Below, in pieces: positions 34,047 to 43,450 of a stretch of DNA of 64,000 nt. The position numbers were made by a program, and so were the translations under genes. The DNA is taken from contig JAEYOW010000035.1 of assembly GCA_023411375.1 (NCBI GenBank), positions 22,618 through 86,617 on the forward strand. Reading direction: 5' to 3'. Within the stretch, counting starts at the first letter, position 1. Every line of letters starts with the position of its first letter. Below the pieces are notes generated by a model, which was not told the origin of the DNA, did no database searches, and worked only from the letters and a program-made list of their open reading frames with translations. The stretch comes from Bacillota bacterium. Its GTDB lineage: Bacteria; Bacillota; Clostridia; Christensenellales; Aristaeellaceae.

Positions 34047-34866
34047 CGTCAATCTGCGGGGTCAGGCCGTCCAGGTTGGTAAGCTTGATGTCATAATCCT
34101 CCACGCCGCGCGGCACTTCCGTCTTTGGCGTGATTTTGAGCGTGCGATGCACCTTGGCGGATGAGTATTGCCCGCTCTTGCAATTGTGCCGCCACCAGTA
34201 TACCCGCACCACCTCCATGCTGCCCTCAGGCCGCGCGGAGGATGCGTCGTTCTCAAACAGGCTCTTCAGGGCTTCGTGGATTTTCTCCGCGTCCTCGTCG
34301 CAAAAGCCGGTCTTTTCGGCCAACTGACAGTTGATGCTGCCGTATGTCACGTACAGGCCGAAGGGAATGCGGTGCTTCGCGCCCATCGTATCGCTGGATT
34401 TCTTGTCGCCGGTCACGCTGTTGACGCTCTTGGTGATCTGCAAGCTGTCGATTTCCACAGGCGATACGCTGAACGCGCTCTGGATGGTCACAGGCCCGCG
34501 CACACCTACTGAAACCTCGATACCCTTAAATGCGAATACCTGCCCGAAGCTGCGCACGTCCATCCACTGCTCGCAGGCGATGCGGGCATATTCCTCCCTA
34601 TCCTTAAGCTTTTTGAGCGCCTCCACCCCGTTCGCGCGGTCCTGGAGGCTCTTGTAGCCGTCGTTCGCGCGGTCGTCTGATTGCACGAAAACCTTGCATC
34701 CCATGTCGATCAGGCGGTTGCGGATTTTGCGCTTGAGGCATACGTCGCTGATCTCGCCATAGCCGTCGTAGTTTTCCCGCGGCCGGTTGCCGTTGAGGGG
34801 GTCTCCGTTGGGGTTGGCGTTATGTACCGAGATGATGACCGCAAAATCGATCTTGTTGTTTAGCAT
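34036..34866 (-). CDS. cas7c: Cas7/Csd2 backbone subunit (type I-C)
   Basis: A 276-residue protein of the Csd2 family: IDFAVIISVHNANPNGDPLNGNRPR near the N-terminus, DVRSFGQVFAF around residue 103 and RGPVTIQSAFSVSPVEI. Several copies line the crRNA in type I-C Cascade. It overlaps the start of cas4 and follows cas8c by 20 bases. Confidence 0.95.
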   Translation of the reverse strand: MLNNKIDFAVIISVHNANPNGDPLNGNRPRENYDGYGEISDVCLKRKIRNRLIDMGCKVFVQSDDRANDGYKSLQDRANGVEALKKLKDREEYARIACEQWMDVRSFGQVFAFKGIEVSVGVRGPVTIQSAFSVSPVEIDSLQITKSVNSVTGDKKSSDTMGAKHRIPFGLYVTYGSINCQLAEKTGFCDEDAEKIHEALKSLFENDASSARPEGSMEVVRVYWWRHNCKSGQYSSAKVHRTLKITPKTEVPRGVEDYDIKLTNLDGLTPQIDDGL

Positions 34867-34886
34867 GTTGCTTCCTCCTCCGCCCG

Positions 34887-36839
34887 TTAGGCGTCTTTAT
34901 TATCATTGTCCTTATTTTCAGCGTTTTTCTTTTCCGCGTTCTCATTCCGTCTGCGCGCAAATTCCTGCTTTTGGCAGGCGTAACCCAGCAGATATCTTTC
35001 GTTCAGCGGTTCGTTTGTATAGCCGGAATCCTCTAGGCACGAAATCACACTCTCCATTTCCTCAGTCAGGCGGTTTACCCGATTGCCAAGCTTCTGCTGG
35101 TAGGGCTGCAGGCGCTCCATTATCAGCTTCCAGGTTTTGGCCGGATGCTTGGCGAACGCGACCATCAGCCGTTCCGCGTTTGTGGTACGATCCTCCCCTG
35201 ACAATTGGAGCGCGTAATTTTCGATGTTTTCGGCGTAGGCCAGTGCCCGCCCAAACAGATAGCTCCGGTCGTTCACATCCGGTTGCAGTGCCATGCCCCA
35301 TTCCTCCTTCTGGTTACGGTCATTATTAAATTTGCGAATTAACGAGCAGGCGATGGTAAGCGCCTTGTCCTGCTCGTAACGGGTCATGCTGACGCGCTGG
35401 GCCGCACGCCTCGCGGCGGCCTTCATGATGTCGATCGGCAGCGGCGCGCCGTCCGCGATGCACGGCAGCAGCCGCTCTACGCCGCTTTTGAGCAATTTAT
35501 CGCTCGCGCCGTCGCCAAACGCGGCCTTCACAATGTCCACGGGCGCTGGCGCACCGGTAAAGGTCACGCGCCTGTACTTTGGCTTGCCGTTGTCGTCCGT
35601 CCCATCCGGCACGGAGCGGTAGGTGTGCCGCCACGCGCAGGAGGAATGCCAGCGGCAGATGCGGCCAAACAGGTCTTCCGCGCGCATCTCCCGGTAATAA
35701 AAGATCGACAGCCGGCCCGGCGTTGCGGAATCCAATCCCATCACAACAGCCTCATCCGTAGGCGTCAGCTTGCAGCGGTAACCCGCCAGCGCCTGGTTGA
35801 TACGCCTTGCCATGGCCTCGTTGGTGGAAAATTCCTCATGCGCGGCGTCAAGCTCCTCCCAGCCGCCGATTCCCACCGTATCCTCCCCCATCGAGGGCAT
35901 CGGCTTGCCGCCGGTGGCAAAGGTCAAAATCACCTGCTCGCCGTTGCGGTATGCCTGCTTTTCTATCAACCATTTGAGCGCGGCATGCGCCTTGCCGGTG
36001 GTTTCCAGTCCGATAGCCAGCGCTTCATTCGCATTCTGAAAACGTCCTCGAAAGGTAAATCCTTCTTTGTCATTGGAGGAAATCAGCTTCGTGCTATCGC
36101 CCGGATATCGAATAAACTTAGGGCTTTGGGCTGAAATGGGCATCCGTTCTCCAAGCACGTAGCAAATATCGGCTTTGCCCTCCAGACTGCTTTGAAAATC
36201 CACGAAGCTTTGGCGTACCTCGGGCATCATCCATACGCGGTCCTCGCCGCCGTCGGACTGCCTGACGCGAAAGCGCACAAACGCTTCCAGCGGCGAACCA
36301 ACCGCCACGCGATAGATCGCGGGCTTTTCCCCGTCTCCCATCCACTTGGCGGGCACTTTGCCATCCTCATTCACCGGCAGCAGGCCACACGCTATCAAAT
36401 CCCCCACGATAGTCCGTTTTTCAACATATCTGTGCCACGCATGCACCGCGGACGGTGCGTGCGGCAACCACCGCCGCAAGTCCTCAAGATACGCGCCGAA
36501 ATATTTCGCTTCTTCCCGTCCCTTTTCATCATCTGAGGCATAGTGCGCGTAATCGCCCGCAACATAGCACAGCTTGTCAAATAACGGCATCGGCACGGGA
36601 TTTCTAGTACGGGAAGCAGACTCCTCCGTACACGGAATCACCGTCCGCCGGCTCTGCTTGTCCTCAATCACGTCCGCGCGCAGAAAGTTGCCTTCGCCGT
36701 CGATCACCATCTCGATCTGCGCAAGCTGCGTGCTGTGGAACATGGGCAGCAGCATCGGCTGGCCTTCTGTTTCCTTGCCCACCAGCTCCGCCGCTGCCGC
36801 GGCCTCGTACGCCTCGTAGAGCTTTTGCATCCAGCTCAT
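34887..36839 (-). CDS. cas8c: Cas8c/Csd1 large subunit (type I-C)
   Basis: A 650-residue protein from ATG 36839 with ggagg upstream, overlapping the cas5c stop by four bases. Csd1 landmarks include MSWMQKLYEAY at the start, an N-terminal FHSTQLAQIEMVID and a YSIFYYREM-like stretch, and the helical C-terminal part (RYEQDKALTIACSLIRKF, YLFGRALAYAENIE) from which Cas11 is often produced internally. It recognises the PAM and opens target DNA. The Lys/Asn/Asp-rich tail is low-complexity. Confidence 0.95.
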   Translation of the reverse strand: MSWMQKLYEAYEAAAAAELVGKETEGQPMLLPMFHSTQLAQIEMVIDGEGNFLRADVIEDKQSRRTVIPCTEESASRTRNPVPMPLFDKLCYVAGDYAHYASDDEKGREEAKYFGAYLEDLRRWLPHAPSAVHAWHRYVEKRTIVGDLIACGLLPVNEDGKVPAKWMGDGEKPAIYRVAVGSPLEAFVRFRVRQSDGGEDRVWMMPEVRQSFVDFQSSLEGKADICYVLGERMPISAQSPKFIRYPGDSTKLISSNDKEGFTFRGRFQNANEALAIGLETTGKAHAALKWLIEKQAYRNGEQVILTFATGGKPMPSMGEDTVGIGGWEELDAAHEEFSTNEAMARRINQALAGYRCKLTPTDEAVVMGLDSATPGRLSIFYYREMRAEDLFGRICRWHSSCAWRHTYRSVPDGTDDNGKPKYRRVTFTGAPAPVDIVKAAFGDGASDKLLKSGVERLLPCIADGAPLPIDIMKAAARRAAQRVSMTRYEQDKALTIACSLIRKFNNDRNQKEEWGMALQPDVNDRSYLFGRALAYAENIENYALQLSGEDRTTNAERLMVAFAKHPAKTWKLIMERLQPYQQKLGNRVNRLTEEMESVISCLEDSGYTNEPLNERYLLGYACQKQEFARRRNENAEKKNAENKDNDNKDA

Positions 36840-37546
36840 GGCTCCGCCTCCTCCCGCTCCACGGGCAGCAGGTTTTCTCCCAGTGTAAAGGATTTTACCG
36901 GCTGCTCGTGAATCTCCCGCTGAACGGGGCATTCCTCCGGGCGGCAATAGTCGATCACACCGTCGATCATTTTAGGGTACCACAGGCGCGTCACCAGCCT
37001 GCCGTCGCCCTCGTCGGCATAGGTAAAGCCGTGGAACTGTAGCCCGAAGCTCATCTCGCCCGCACCGTCATACGCGCCCGGGCCCTCGCCAAAGGCGCAG
37101 GGCTCTACATACCCCTGGCACTCGCGCGTGCCAAGGAAGATATCGCGCCGCCCGCCCTTTTCAATGCTGCGCTTTGCCATAAAGAAATGCTTATTTTCGT
37201 TGCGGTCGTGTGCAAGCTCGGGCCGTCGCTCGTTCCATTCGATATGCGCCGCCACCTGATAGCGCACGTCGCGCAGATACGTGTAGATGGACAACGTAGC
37301 GGGCGCAGCGCCAAGCGATATGGGCCGCATTCCCTTACTCTGGCTCTGGATGGGATTGAGCACGCGCACGCGGTCCACCACCCAGTTGAACGTAGGCTTC
37401 CAGTAAATGCTTTCACATACGCCCTTGAGCGCCTCATAGGTCGGCGCGAGATAGCTGCATTTTTCGCCGCCCACGCGCGTAACCGGGTCGCTGAACAGGG
37501 CGAAGCGCCCCGTCAGCAGGAAGCTTAGGGCATTCGGCTTTTCCAT
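36836..37546 (-). CDS. cas5c: Cas5c pre-crRNA endonuclease (type I-C)
   Basis: A 236-residue protein of the Cas5d/c family with an RRM-like fold: LTGRFALFSDPVTRVGGEKCSYLAPTYEAL near the start and NENKHFFMAKRSIEKGGRRDIFLGTREC later. In type I-C it replaces Cas6 as the enzyme that cuts repeats into crRNA and holds the 5' handle; Tyr/Lys/His residues are present in suitable spots. It lies 27 bases after cas3. Confidence 0.95.
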   Translation of the reverse strand: MEKPNALSFLLTGRFALFSDPVTRVGGEKCSYLAPTYEALKGVCESIYWKPTFNWVVDRVRVLNPIQSQSKGMRPISLGAAPATLSIYTYLRDVRYQVAAHIEWNERRPELAHDRNENKHFFMAKRSIEKGGRRDIFLGTRECQGYVEPCAFGEGPGAYDGAGEMSFGLQFHGFTYADEGDGRLVTRLWYPKMIDGVIDYCRPEECPVQREIHEQPVKSFTLGENLLPVEREEAEP

Positions 37547-37573
37547 GGTCCCCCTCCTTCACCGCAAAGTTTG

Positions 37574-39976
37574 CTAGATGTCAAGCAAGCCCATCTCCTT
37601 TCTGTCGGCCGCGACGCCGAGAAAATCATCGTAATACGCCTTGTCCAGCGCATAACTGCCATAAATGGGAAGCTCCCGCACACAGTGGAGCCGCCTGAAC
37701 TGCTCCAGCTTGCCCGGATATACCGTTACGGTGTACCGCTGCGCCGCGCGCAGAATCCGCGCGGCCTGCGCAAGCTCCGGCCCGCCGTCCAGGCGATCGA
37801 TGTATTCCGCCCCCTTCCCATAGGGCACAAGCAGCGAAAAGGGCGACGCGTCCAGCGCGGAGAAACGCTGCCCCGCCGTGCGGAACGCCTGCGACAGCAT
37901 TGTGTCCGCATACTTCGCCTTCTGAAACGTCGCATAGGCGTTGCGCCCGTACGCATTGGAGGAAAGCAGATCCAGCAGCGTCCGGCTTCCGTCCAGCGGA
38001 TAGCACATCTCGCCCTGCCGTACCCGAAGAATTGTGCGGAAATACCGCTCAATCAGCGCGGGAGACAGCAGATCGTTTCCATAGCGCTGTGGGTCGGCAT
38101 GAAACGCGTCCAACGCGGATTTCATTTCCCTCTGCGCGGCTTCGATCTCCCGCAGGCACGTCAGATTTTCTCCCTCGATGCAAACCAGCCAGACCTCCCC
38201 CAGCTCGCGCTCCGCGTTGCGGTTGCACCGGCCCGCCGCTTGCGCAACGCTGTCCAGCCCTGCCAGAGCGCGCACCACCAGCCCAAAGCTCACGTCAACC
38301 CCAGCCTCGATTAGCTGCGTGGCTACGCACACCACGGGCTGGCGGGCCTTCAGCAGAGCGCGCACCTCTCCAAGCAGCTTCAGCCGGTGCTCGGGGCATT
38401 GCGCCGTCGTCAGGCAGTACAGCGGCACGCCGTCCGGCAGCCTATCGCGAAACGCCTGATAAAGCGCGCTCGCCGTCGCCTTTGTGTTTACAATGCACAG
38501 CGCGCTGCCCGCGCTGTGCAGATTGGCCGACACCTGCCGTGCAAGCCCGTCCGCGTCCATGGGCCGATCGGTCCTATCCAGCAGCGCAACACGCCGAAAG
38601 CCTATATACAACGCGTTTTCGTCGGCAATCATCGGCCGCGGTTTACACAGAGGGTACCTAGCCAGCTCATCCAAAAGCGGCTGGGTCGCTGTGCACAGCA
38701 CCACCGCGCACCCGCCGCATTTAGCCAGATAGCGCATCGCCAGCGTAAACAGCTCCATGCAGCGGTAGGGAATGCTTTGCGCCTCGTCCAAAAGAATGAC
38801 ACAGTTTTCCAACGCTGAAAAGCGGCGCACACACGCGCTCCTTCCAGCGAACAGGGTATTGAGAAACTGCACCATCGTCGTCAAAATCAACGGCGAGTCC
38901 CACCGATCGCTTAGCAGCTGATAGCGGCGAAGCGCCTCGCTGTCTTTCTCCTCGTCCGGCGCGGCGTCGCTGTGATGCTCCAATATCCATTGCTCGTCCA
39001 AAAAGACGTTGCGAAGGTTCTCCGCAGTCTGCTCCAAAATCGCCTTGTAGGGCGCAACATACACGATGCGCTCAAATCCATGCCGTTTGGCCGCTTCCAG
39101 CGCAAAACGCATGGAGGCGAAGGTTTTGCCTCCGCCGGTGGGCACGCACAGGCGGTAAACGCCCGCACCGTTTTCGGCAGCGCGCAAACACTCGTCCGAA
39201 ACGCTTGCCCTGAGGGCGTCCAGCGGCTTTTCCCCGGAAAATCCCGCGAGCTTATCCTCCAGCCGCTTCTGCCAAATGGGCCACGGCCTATCCGCCCCGG
39301 CCAGCGGGTCTGTTCCAACCTCAAAGCAATATGCGTCCCACCGATCCGCGTCGATCAGTATGCTATAAACGCTCCGCTGCACCAGTCCGAATAGGTTTTG
39401 TAAGCCCTCTCCCCTGCTCGCCGGGGGTAAATCGCTTAGCGCCTGCGCAAGCTGCCGGTGTTTTTGCTCCAGCTCCCCAACCGCCCGCTCAAACAGCGCG
39501 TCCAGTTCGCTTTGGCCCGCCACCTCCGCAAAAAACGCCTCCATCGTATCATACAGATCGGGAAAGCGCTCTGGAGTGAGTTTTTCCGCCGCGAAGCCCT
39601 CACCGTCCTCATCCACCACGTCCGGCAGCCTGCCGTGGTGCGAGGCAATCGCAAAGGTGAGCAGTTCGGCCGTCAACTTACGAAACGCGCTTCCCCCATG
39701 CCAGCGCAAAAAGGCATAGACCGCGCCATAGGCGGAATGCTCCACCGTGCCGCGCTTCGCCTCGTCATCCAACAGATACGCCTGAAATTCTCCTCTTACT
39801 TTTCCGGCGTCGTGCAAAAGTCCGCACAGGCGCATCAACGCGCCCAGGCCGATTTTTTCTCCCTTTTCAAATGCGATTAGAGCGACGTTTTGCGCATGTT
39901 CGAGACAGGTTTGCTTTCGATCATCCGACTGGCCGGTGCGCGCGTAAAGCATGACGACATTCTCATCCTTTTCCAT
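37574..39976 (-). CDS. cas3: Cas3 nuclease-helicase (type I-C)
   Basis: An 800-residue effector nuclease. The N-terminal HD domain has LEHAQNVALIAF, the HD in LLHDAGKVRGEFQAYL, HSAYGAV and ASHHGRLPD. The superfamily 2 helicase follows: P-loop VPTGGGKTF, LLDEAQSIPY, TATQPLL, and the C-terminal QAAGRCNRNAERE. It is recruited by Cascade to degrade target DNA. Start at 39976 or ATG 39952; neither has an ideal ribosome binding site. It leads the cas operon; the upstream ~170 bases are AT-rich and should hold its promoter. Confidence 0.95.
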   Translation of the reverse strand: MEKDENVVMLYARTGQSDDRKQTCLEHAQNVALIAFEKGEKIGLGALMRLCGLLHDAGKVRGEFQAYLLDDEAKRGTVEHSAYGAVYAFLRWHGGSAFRKLTAELLTFAIASHHGRLPDVVDEDGEGFAAEKLTPERFPDLYDTMEAFFAEVAGQSELDALFERAVGELEQKHRQLAQALSDLPPASRGEGLQNLFGLVQRSVYSILIDADRWDAYCFEVGTDPLAGADRPWPIWQKRLEDKLAGFSGEKPLDALRASVSDECLRAAENGAGVYRLCVPTGGGKTFASMRFALEAAKRHGFERIVYVAPYKAILEQTAENLRNVFLDEQWILEHHSDAAPDEEKDSEALRRYQLLSDRWDSPLILTTMVQFLNTLFAGRSACVRRFSALENCVILLDEAQSIPYRCMELFTLAMRYLAKCGGCAVVLCTATQPLLDELARYPLCKPRPMIADENALYIGFRRVALLDRTDRPMDADGLARQVSANLHSAGSALCIVNTKATASALYQAFRDRLPDGVPLYCLTTAQCPEHRLKLLGEVRALLKARQPVVCVATQLIEAGVDVSFGLVVRALAGLDSVAQAAGRCNRNAERELGEVWLVCIEGENLTCLREIEAAQREMKSALDAFHADPQRYGNDLLSPALIERYFRTILRVRQGEMCYPLDGSRTLLDLLSSNAYGRNAYATFQKAKYADTMLSQAFRTAGQRFSALDASPFSLLVPYGKGAEYIDRLDGGPELAQAARILRAAQRYTVTVYPGKLEQFRRLHCVRELPIYGSYALDKAYYDDFLGVAADRKEMGLLDI

Positions 39977-40092
39977 TCATTTAATAAGACGATTCAGCAT
40001 ATATATTGTGTTTAATACTGCAATTGTAGCAAAATATATACAAAAAGTAAAGATAATGTCGAAATAAAATGCTTTTTAGCATCCAAAGGTAT

Positions 40093-40131
40093 AAAAAAAG
40101 CCCGCGGCGCAGGCCATGTCCACGCGCCGCG
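40093..40131 (-). terminator. Terminator of the nitroreductase gene
   Basis: On the minus strand CGCGGCGC pairs with GCGCCGCG around a 13-base loop and is followed by GGC and a seven-T run. It closes the nitroreductase gene before the cas operon promoter region. Confidence 0.85.
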
Positions 40132-40146
40132 AAGCTTGATCAAACG

Positions 40147-40683
40147 CTATTGTGCCGTGTTTCCATACCCGTTAAACCACGCGCGCGTCTCAAACGGCTT
40201 CTTTGCCACGCGCGGGCCGTCCCCGGCGGGAAGCCCCACCGGCAAATACGCCACAAGCTCCACATCCTGAGGCACATTCAGCAAGTCGGCCATTTTACGG
40301 CCGATATGGTCCTCGTCGGTAATATGTCCCTCCACCCAGCAGCTTGCGTAACCAAGCGCCGTGATGGCGAGCAGCGCGTTTTCGATAGCGGCCGCATAAT
40401 CCTGCTTGTAATAGGTGCGGTCGCGGTAGGCGATGACCGGCTGGGTTAGCACGCAGATCGCCGCTGGCGCGGAGGCAAAGTTTGGCTTTTCAAGCATTTC
40501 GCCCAGCCTTGCGACCAGCGCCGGGTCGTCCACCGCAATCAGGCTCGTGGTCTGCTTATTGCAGCCGGATGGCGCGGCAAGCGCGGCCTCCAGAATACCG
40601 CGCAGGTGCTCGCGCGGCACGGGCTGCTGCCCGAACATCCCCCGGTAGCTGTAACGGTTTTGGATCGCCTCAAAAAGTTCCAT
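40147..40683 (-). CDS. Nitroreductase-family flavoprotein
   Basis: A 178-residue protein from ATG 40683 (ggagg upstream). It begins ELFEAIQNRYSYRGM, the FMN-binding nitroreductase signature, followed by AALAAPSGCNKQTT and the late GYASCWVEGHI and YLPVGLPAG. Such enzymes use NAD(P)H to reduce nitro compounds or quinones. Single gene with its own terminator; physiological substrate unknown. Confidence 0.88.
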   Translation of the reverse strand: MELFEAIQNRYSYRGMFGQQPVPREHLRGILEAALAAPSGCNKQTTSLIAVDDPALVARLGEMLEKPNFASAPAAICVLTQPVIAYRDRTYYKQDYAAAIENALLAITALGYASCWVEGHITDEDHIGRKMADLLNVPQDVELVAYLPVGLPAGDGPRVAKKPFETRAWFNGYGNTAQ

Positions 40684-40941
40684 TCGCACTCCTCCATTCG
40701 TTCCGGTTTTCATTTGCGGGTTGCAAGATCAGCATGCTGTCTGCGCGCCATGCATAATTTCAAAGAAGCGGCGCGCCAGCATTTCATACCCCGGTTTTTA
40801 ATCATTATACGCTTCTGTCCGGCAGATAGCAATTATCGCTTTAATAAACAACCATAGATTCAATTCTGTCTGCCGCCAAACAAATATAACGGGCTGATAA
40901 TATGAAATTCATAGCGCCTGACCAAATCAATAATTGCCTGA

Positions 40942-40970
40942 TTGATAATGTCCGCATAACGGAATACAAT
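40942..40970 (+). promoter_or_regulatory. Promoter of the flavodoxin–RNase Z pair
   Basis: TTGATA (40942–40947) and TACAAT (40965–40970) are 17 bases apart, 35 bases before the flavodoxin ATG. The remainder of the 322-base gap 40684–41005 is AT-rich and shows no gene or clear RNA. Confidence 0.65.
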
Positions 40971-41005
40971 ATAGACAGCCATTTTTTGAGAAGGAGGCTA
41001 TCAAG

Positions 41006-41401
41006 ATGCATGTCTACTATTTTACCCGTACTGGGCGCAGTAAGAAGATCGCCGAAGAATTGGCCGCCAAGCAGGGCGTCTCACCCCGCGCCATTGGCGA
41101 CGGAAAGAACTGGCGCGGTCCCATTGGCTGGCTGAGGGCCGGTCTTTACGGCATCAAAGGGACGGGTCTGCCAGCCTACTACGAAAAGCCATCCGCCGGC
41201 GAGACGGTGGCGGTTGTATTTCCCATCTGGGCGGACGGATTTCCGCCCGCGGTGCGTACCTTCGTGCAGGAAGTAGGCCGTGAAAACATCATCGCCCTCC
41301 CCACCTCTCTGAGCAGCATGCTGAAGGACCGTGAAGGATTTCAGAAGATCATCGATCTGGCGGGCAAAGAAATTTCTACGCCGCGGGCTTCCTTATGCTG
41401 A
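41006..41401 (+). CDS. Flavodoxin-like protein
   Basis: A 131-residue protein with the N-terminal phosphate-binding loop YFTRTGRSKKIAEELA, VFPIWADGFPPAVRTF (the 60s-loop region) and IIALPTSLSSML later. It probably binds FMN and carries electrons, although it is a little shorter than classic flavodoxins. An aaggagg ribosome site and a promoter precede it, and it overlaps the RNase Z gene by seven bases. Confidence 0.8.
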   Translation: MHVYYFTRTGRSKKIAEELAAKQGVSPRAIGDGKNWRGPIGWLRAGLYGIKGTGLPAYYEKPSAGETVAVVFPIWADGFPPAVRTFVQEVGRENIIALPTSLSSMLKDREGFQKIIDLAGKEISTPRASLC

Positions 41402-42294
41402 CCGTATGCCTGCCGGGCACCGGAGGAATGCTGCCGTTGCCGGACCGGTGGCTCTCCTGCTGCTGGATGGAATATCAGGGGAAGGCCGTGCTGGTCGATT
41501 GCGGAGAGGGCACACAGGTCGCCCTGCGGGAGGCGGCTTGCAAGCTGAGCCATTTGGAGACGGTTCTGCTTACCCATTTTCATGCCGACCACGTTATGGG
41601 CCTGCCGGGGCTGCTGCTATCGCTGGGAAATACCGGTCGCACCAAGCCCTTGCGCATCGCGGGTCCAAAGGGCTTGCGGGAGCTGCTGTCCGCGCTTCTG
41701 GTGGCGGCCCCGCTGCCCTTTCCGCTTCTGCTGGCGGAACCCTCGCCGGGCGATGTGTTGCCCGGCTGGGAGGGCCTGACCATAACCTGTCGGGAGCTCG
41801 ACCACAGAATGCCTTGCTATGGCTGGCGAATTGAAATCGCGCGCAAGCCGGTTTTTAATCCTGAAAAGGCAAAACAGCTCGATATTCCACAGCGTTTTTA
41901 CCGGCCGCTTCATGCCGGAGAAGCGGCCGTGCTGGAGAACGGACGGCTGATTTTTCCGGAACAGGTGCTCGATGGCCCACGCGAGCCGATTATCGTCAGC
42001 TATACTACGGACACCCGCCCGGTTGAGGCGGTGGCAGAACTGGGGAAAGGCGCCGGACTGATGATCGTAGAAGGGCTCTATGGGGAGAGCGGCGAAGCGG
42101 AAAAGGCGCATGAAAAAGGCCATATGGTATTTGGTGAAGCGGCAAAGCTGGCAAAGGAGGCCGGGGCAAAGCGTCTCTGGCTCACCCATTATAGTCCCGC
42201 CCTCGCCGATCCGCAGGCGGCGGCGGACTTTGCCCGGGAGTATTTTCCCGGAGCTGTCGCGGCGCACGACGGCATCCGGCTCGAATTGGGATAG
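41395..42294 (+). CDS. rnz: Ribonuclease Z (MBL-fold tRNA 3' endonuclease)
   Basis: A 299-residue metallo-β-lactamase protein. The N-terminal LPGTGGMLPLPDRWL and DCGEGTQVALREA, the HFHADH metal motif (residues ~61–66), and the late TDTRP and THYSP phrases fit clostridial RNase Z. It removes 3' trailers of tRNA precursors. No own ribosome site is clear; translation is probably coupled to the flavodoxin frame. Confidence 0.88.
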   Translation: MLTVCLPGTGGMLPLPDRWLSCCWMEYQGKAVLVDCGEGTQVALREAACKLSHLETVLLTHFHADHVMGLPGLLLSLGNTGRTKPLRIAGPKGLRELLSALLVAAPLPFPLLLAEPSPGDVLPGWEGLTITCRELDHRMPCYGWRIEIARKPVFNPEKAKQLDIPQRFYRPLHAGEAAVLENGRLIFPEQVLDGPREPIIVSYTTDTRPVEAVAELGKGAGLMIVEGLYGESGEAEKAHEKGHMVFGEAAKLAKEAGAKRLWLTHYSPALADPQAAADFAREYFPGAVAAHDGIRLELG

Positions 42295-42424
42295 GCGAAC
42301 CGCAAATGAAGAATGTCAGACGGAGCCGTCATGGGAACCTTGCTACCCAAGGCTTGCAAACCCGCCGCCAAAGTTGATATAGCCCAACGCTCTCATTATA
42401 AAACAAGCGGTATGCCGGCGTGTT

Positions 42425-43450
42425 TTAGACGATCAGCATGCTGTCCCCAAAAGAGAAAAACCGGTATTTTTCCCGCACAGCCTCCTCATAGGCGCGCAGA
42501 GCTTCCTCACGCCCCATCAGTGCGGATACGAGCATCAAAAGCGTGCTTTCCGGCAGATGAAAATTCGTAATCAGCGCATCCACCGCATGATAGGTATACC
42601 CAGGCGTGATAAAAATACCCGTTTCGCCGCTTTGCGCGCGCACCTGCCCATCCGGGTCCGTAACGGTTTCCAGCGTACGCACGCTGGTGGTGCCCACGCA
42701 AACGCAGCGTCCGCCCGCCGCGCGCGCCGCGTTGATGCGTGCTGCCGCCCAGGGCGACACCTCGTAATGCTCCACGTGCATATGATGTTCGCTCACGTCC
42801 TCGGCCTTGACGGGCCGGAAGGTGCCGAGGCCCACATGCAGCAAAACCGGCACGATCTCCACGCCCATGTCTCGAATTTTACCAAGCAGCTCCGGGGTAA
42901 AATGCAGCCCAGCCGTGGGCGCGGCCGCGCTGCCCTCCTCCTTGGCGTACACCGTCTGGTAACGCGTCTGGTCCTGCAGCTTTTCATGGATATAGGGCGG
43001 CAGGGGCATCTGTCCCAGCTTGTCCAAAATTTCCTCAAACACGCCTTCATAATGGAAGCGCACCCTCCGCCCGCCGTCCTCGGTGGTGCTGAGGATTTCC
43101 GCGCGCAAAAGTCCGCCTCCAAATGTGCAAAACACGCCGGGGATCAGCCTGCGGCCCGGCCGAACCAGCGCCTCCCATACGTCGCGCTCAATGCGTTTAA
43201 GCAGCAGGATTTCCACGGGCACACCCGTTTCCTCCTTCTCGCCCAGAAGCCGTGCGGGAATCACCTTGGTCTCGTTAAGCACCAACACGTCGCCCCTGCG
43301 CAGAAATTGCGGCAGGTCGTAAAAATGCAGATGCCGGATGCTCCCGTCCGAACGGTCGTACACCAGCATACGGCTGTGGTCACGCGGTTCGACAGGCGTT
43401 TGCGCGATCAGCTCCGGAGGCAGCTCATAATTAAAATCGCTTGTTTTCAT
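42425..43450 (-). CDS. queA: S-adenosylmethionine:tRNA ribosyltransferase-isomerase QueA
   Basis: A 341-residue enzyme that adds the epoxycyclopentane of SAM to preQ1 at tRNA position 34, forming epoxyqueuosine. Signatures: FNYELPPELIAQTPVEPRDHSRMLV at the start, LVLNETKVIPARL, AAPTAGLHFTPELL, and the end DALITNFHLPESTLLMLVSAL. It overlaps ruvB by four bases in the ruvCAB–queA operon. Confidence 0.97.
   Translation of the reverse strand: MKTSDFNYELPPELIAQTPVEPRDHSRMLVYDRSDGSIRHLHFYDLPQFLRRGDVLVLNETKVIPARLLGEKEETGVPVEILLLKRIERDVWEALVRPGRRLIPGVFCTFGGGLLRAEILSTTEDGGRRVRFHYEGVFEEILDKLGQMPLPPYIHEKLQDQTRYQTVYAKEEGSAAAPTAGLHFTPELLGKIRDMGVEIVPVLLHVGLGTFRPVKAEDVSEHHMHVEHYEVSPWAAARINAARAAGGRCVCVGTTSVRTLETVTDPDGQVRAQSGETGIFITPGYTYHAVDALITNFHLPESTLLMLVSALMGREEALRAYEEAVREKYRFFSFGDSMLIV

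Noticed and set aside
42295..42424. Small hairpins GACGG/CCGTC and CCTTG/CAAGG after rnz as a riboswitch or ncRNA
   Set aside because: Stems are short, there is no T-run or known RNA motif, and no gene follows in the same direction.
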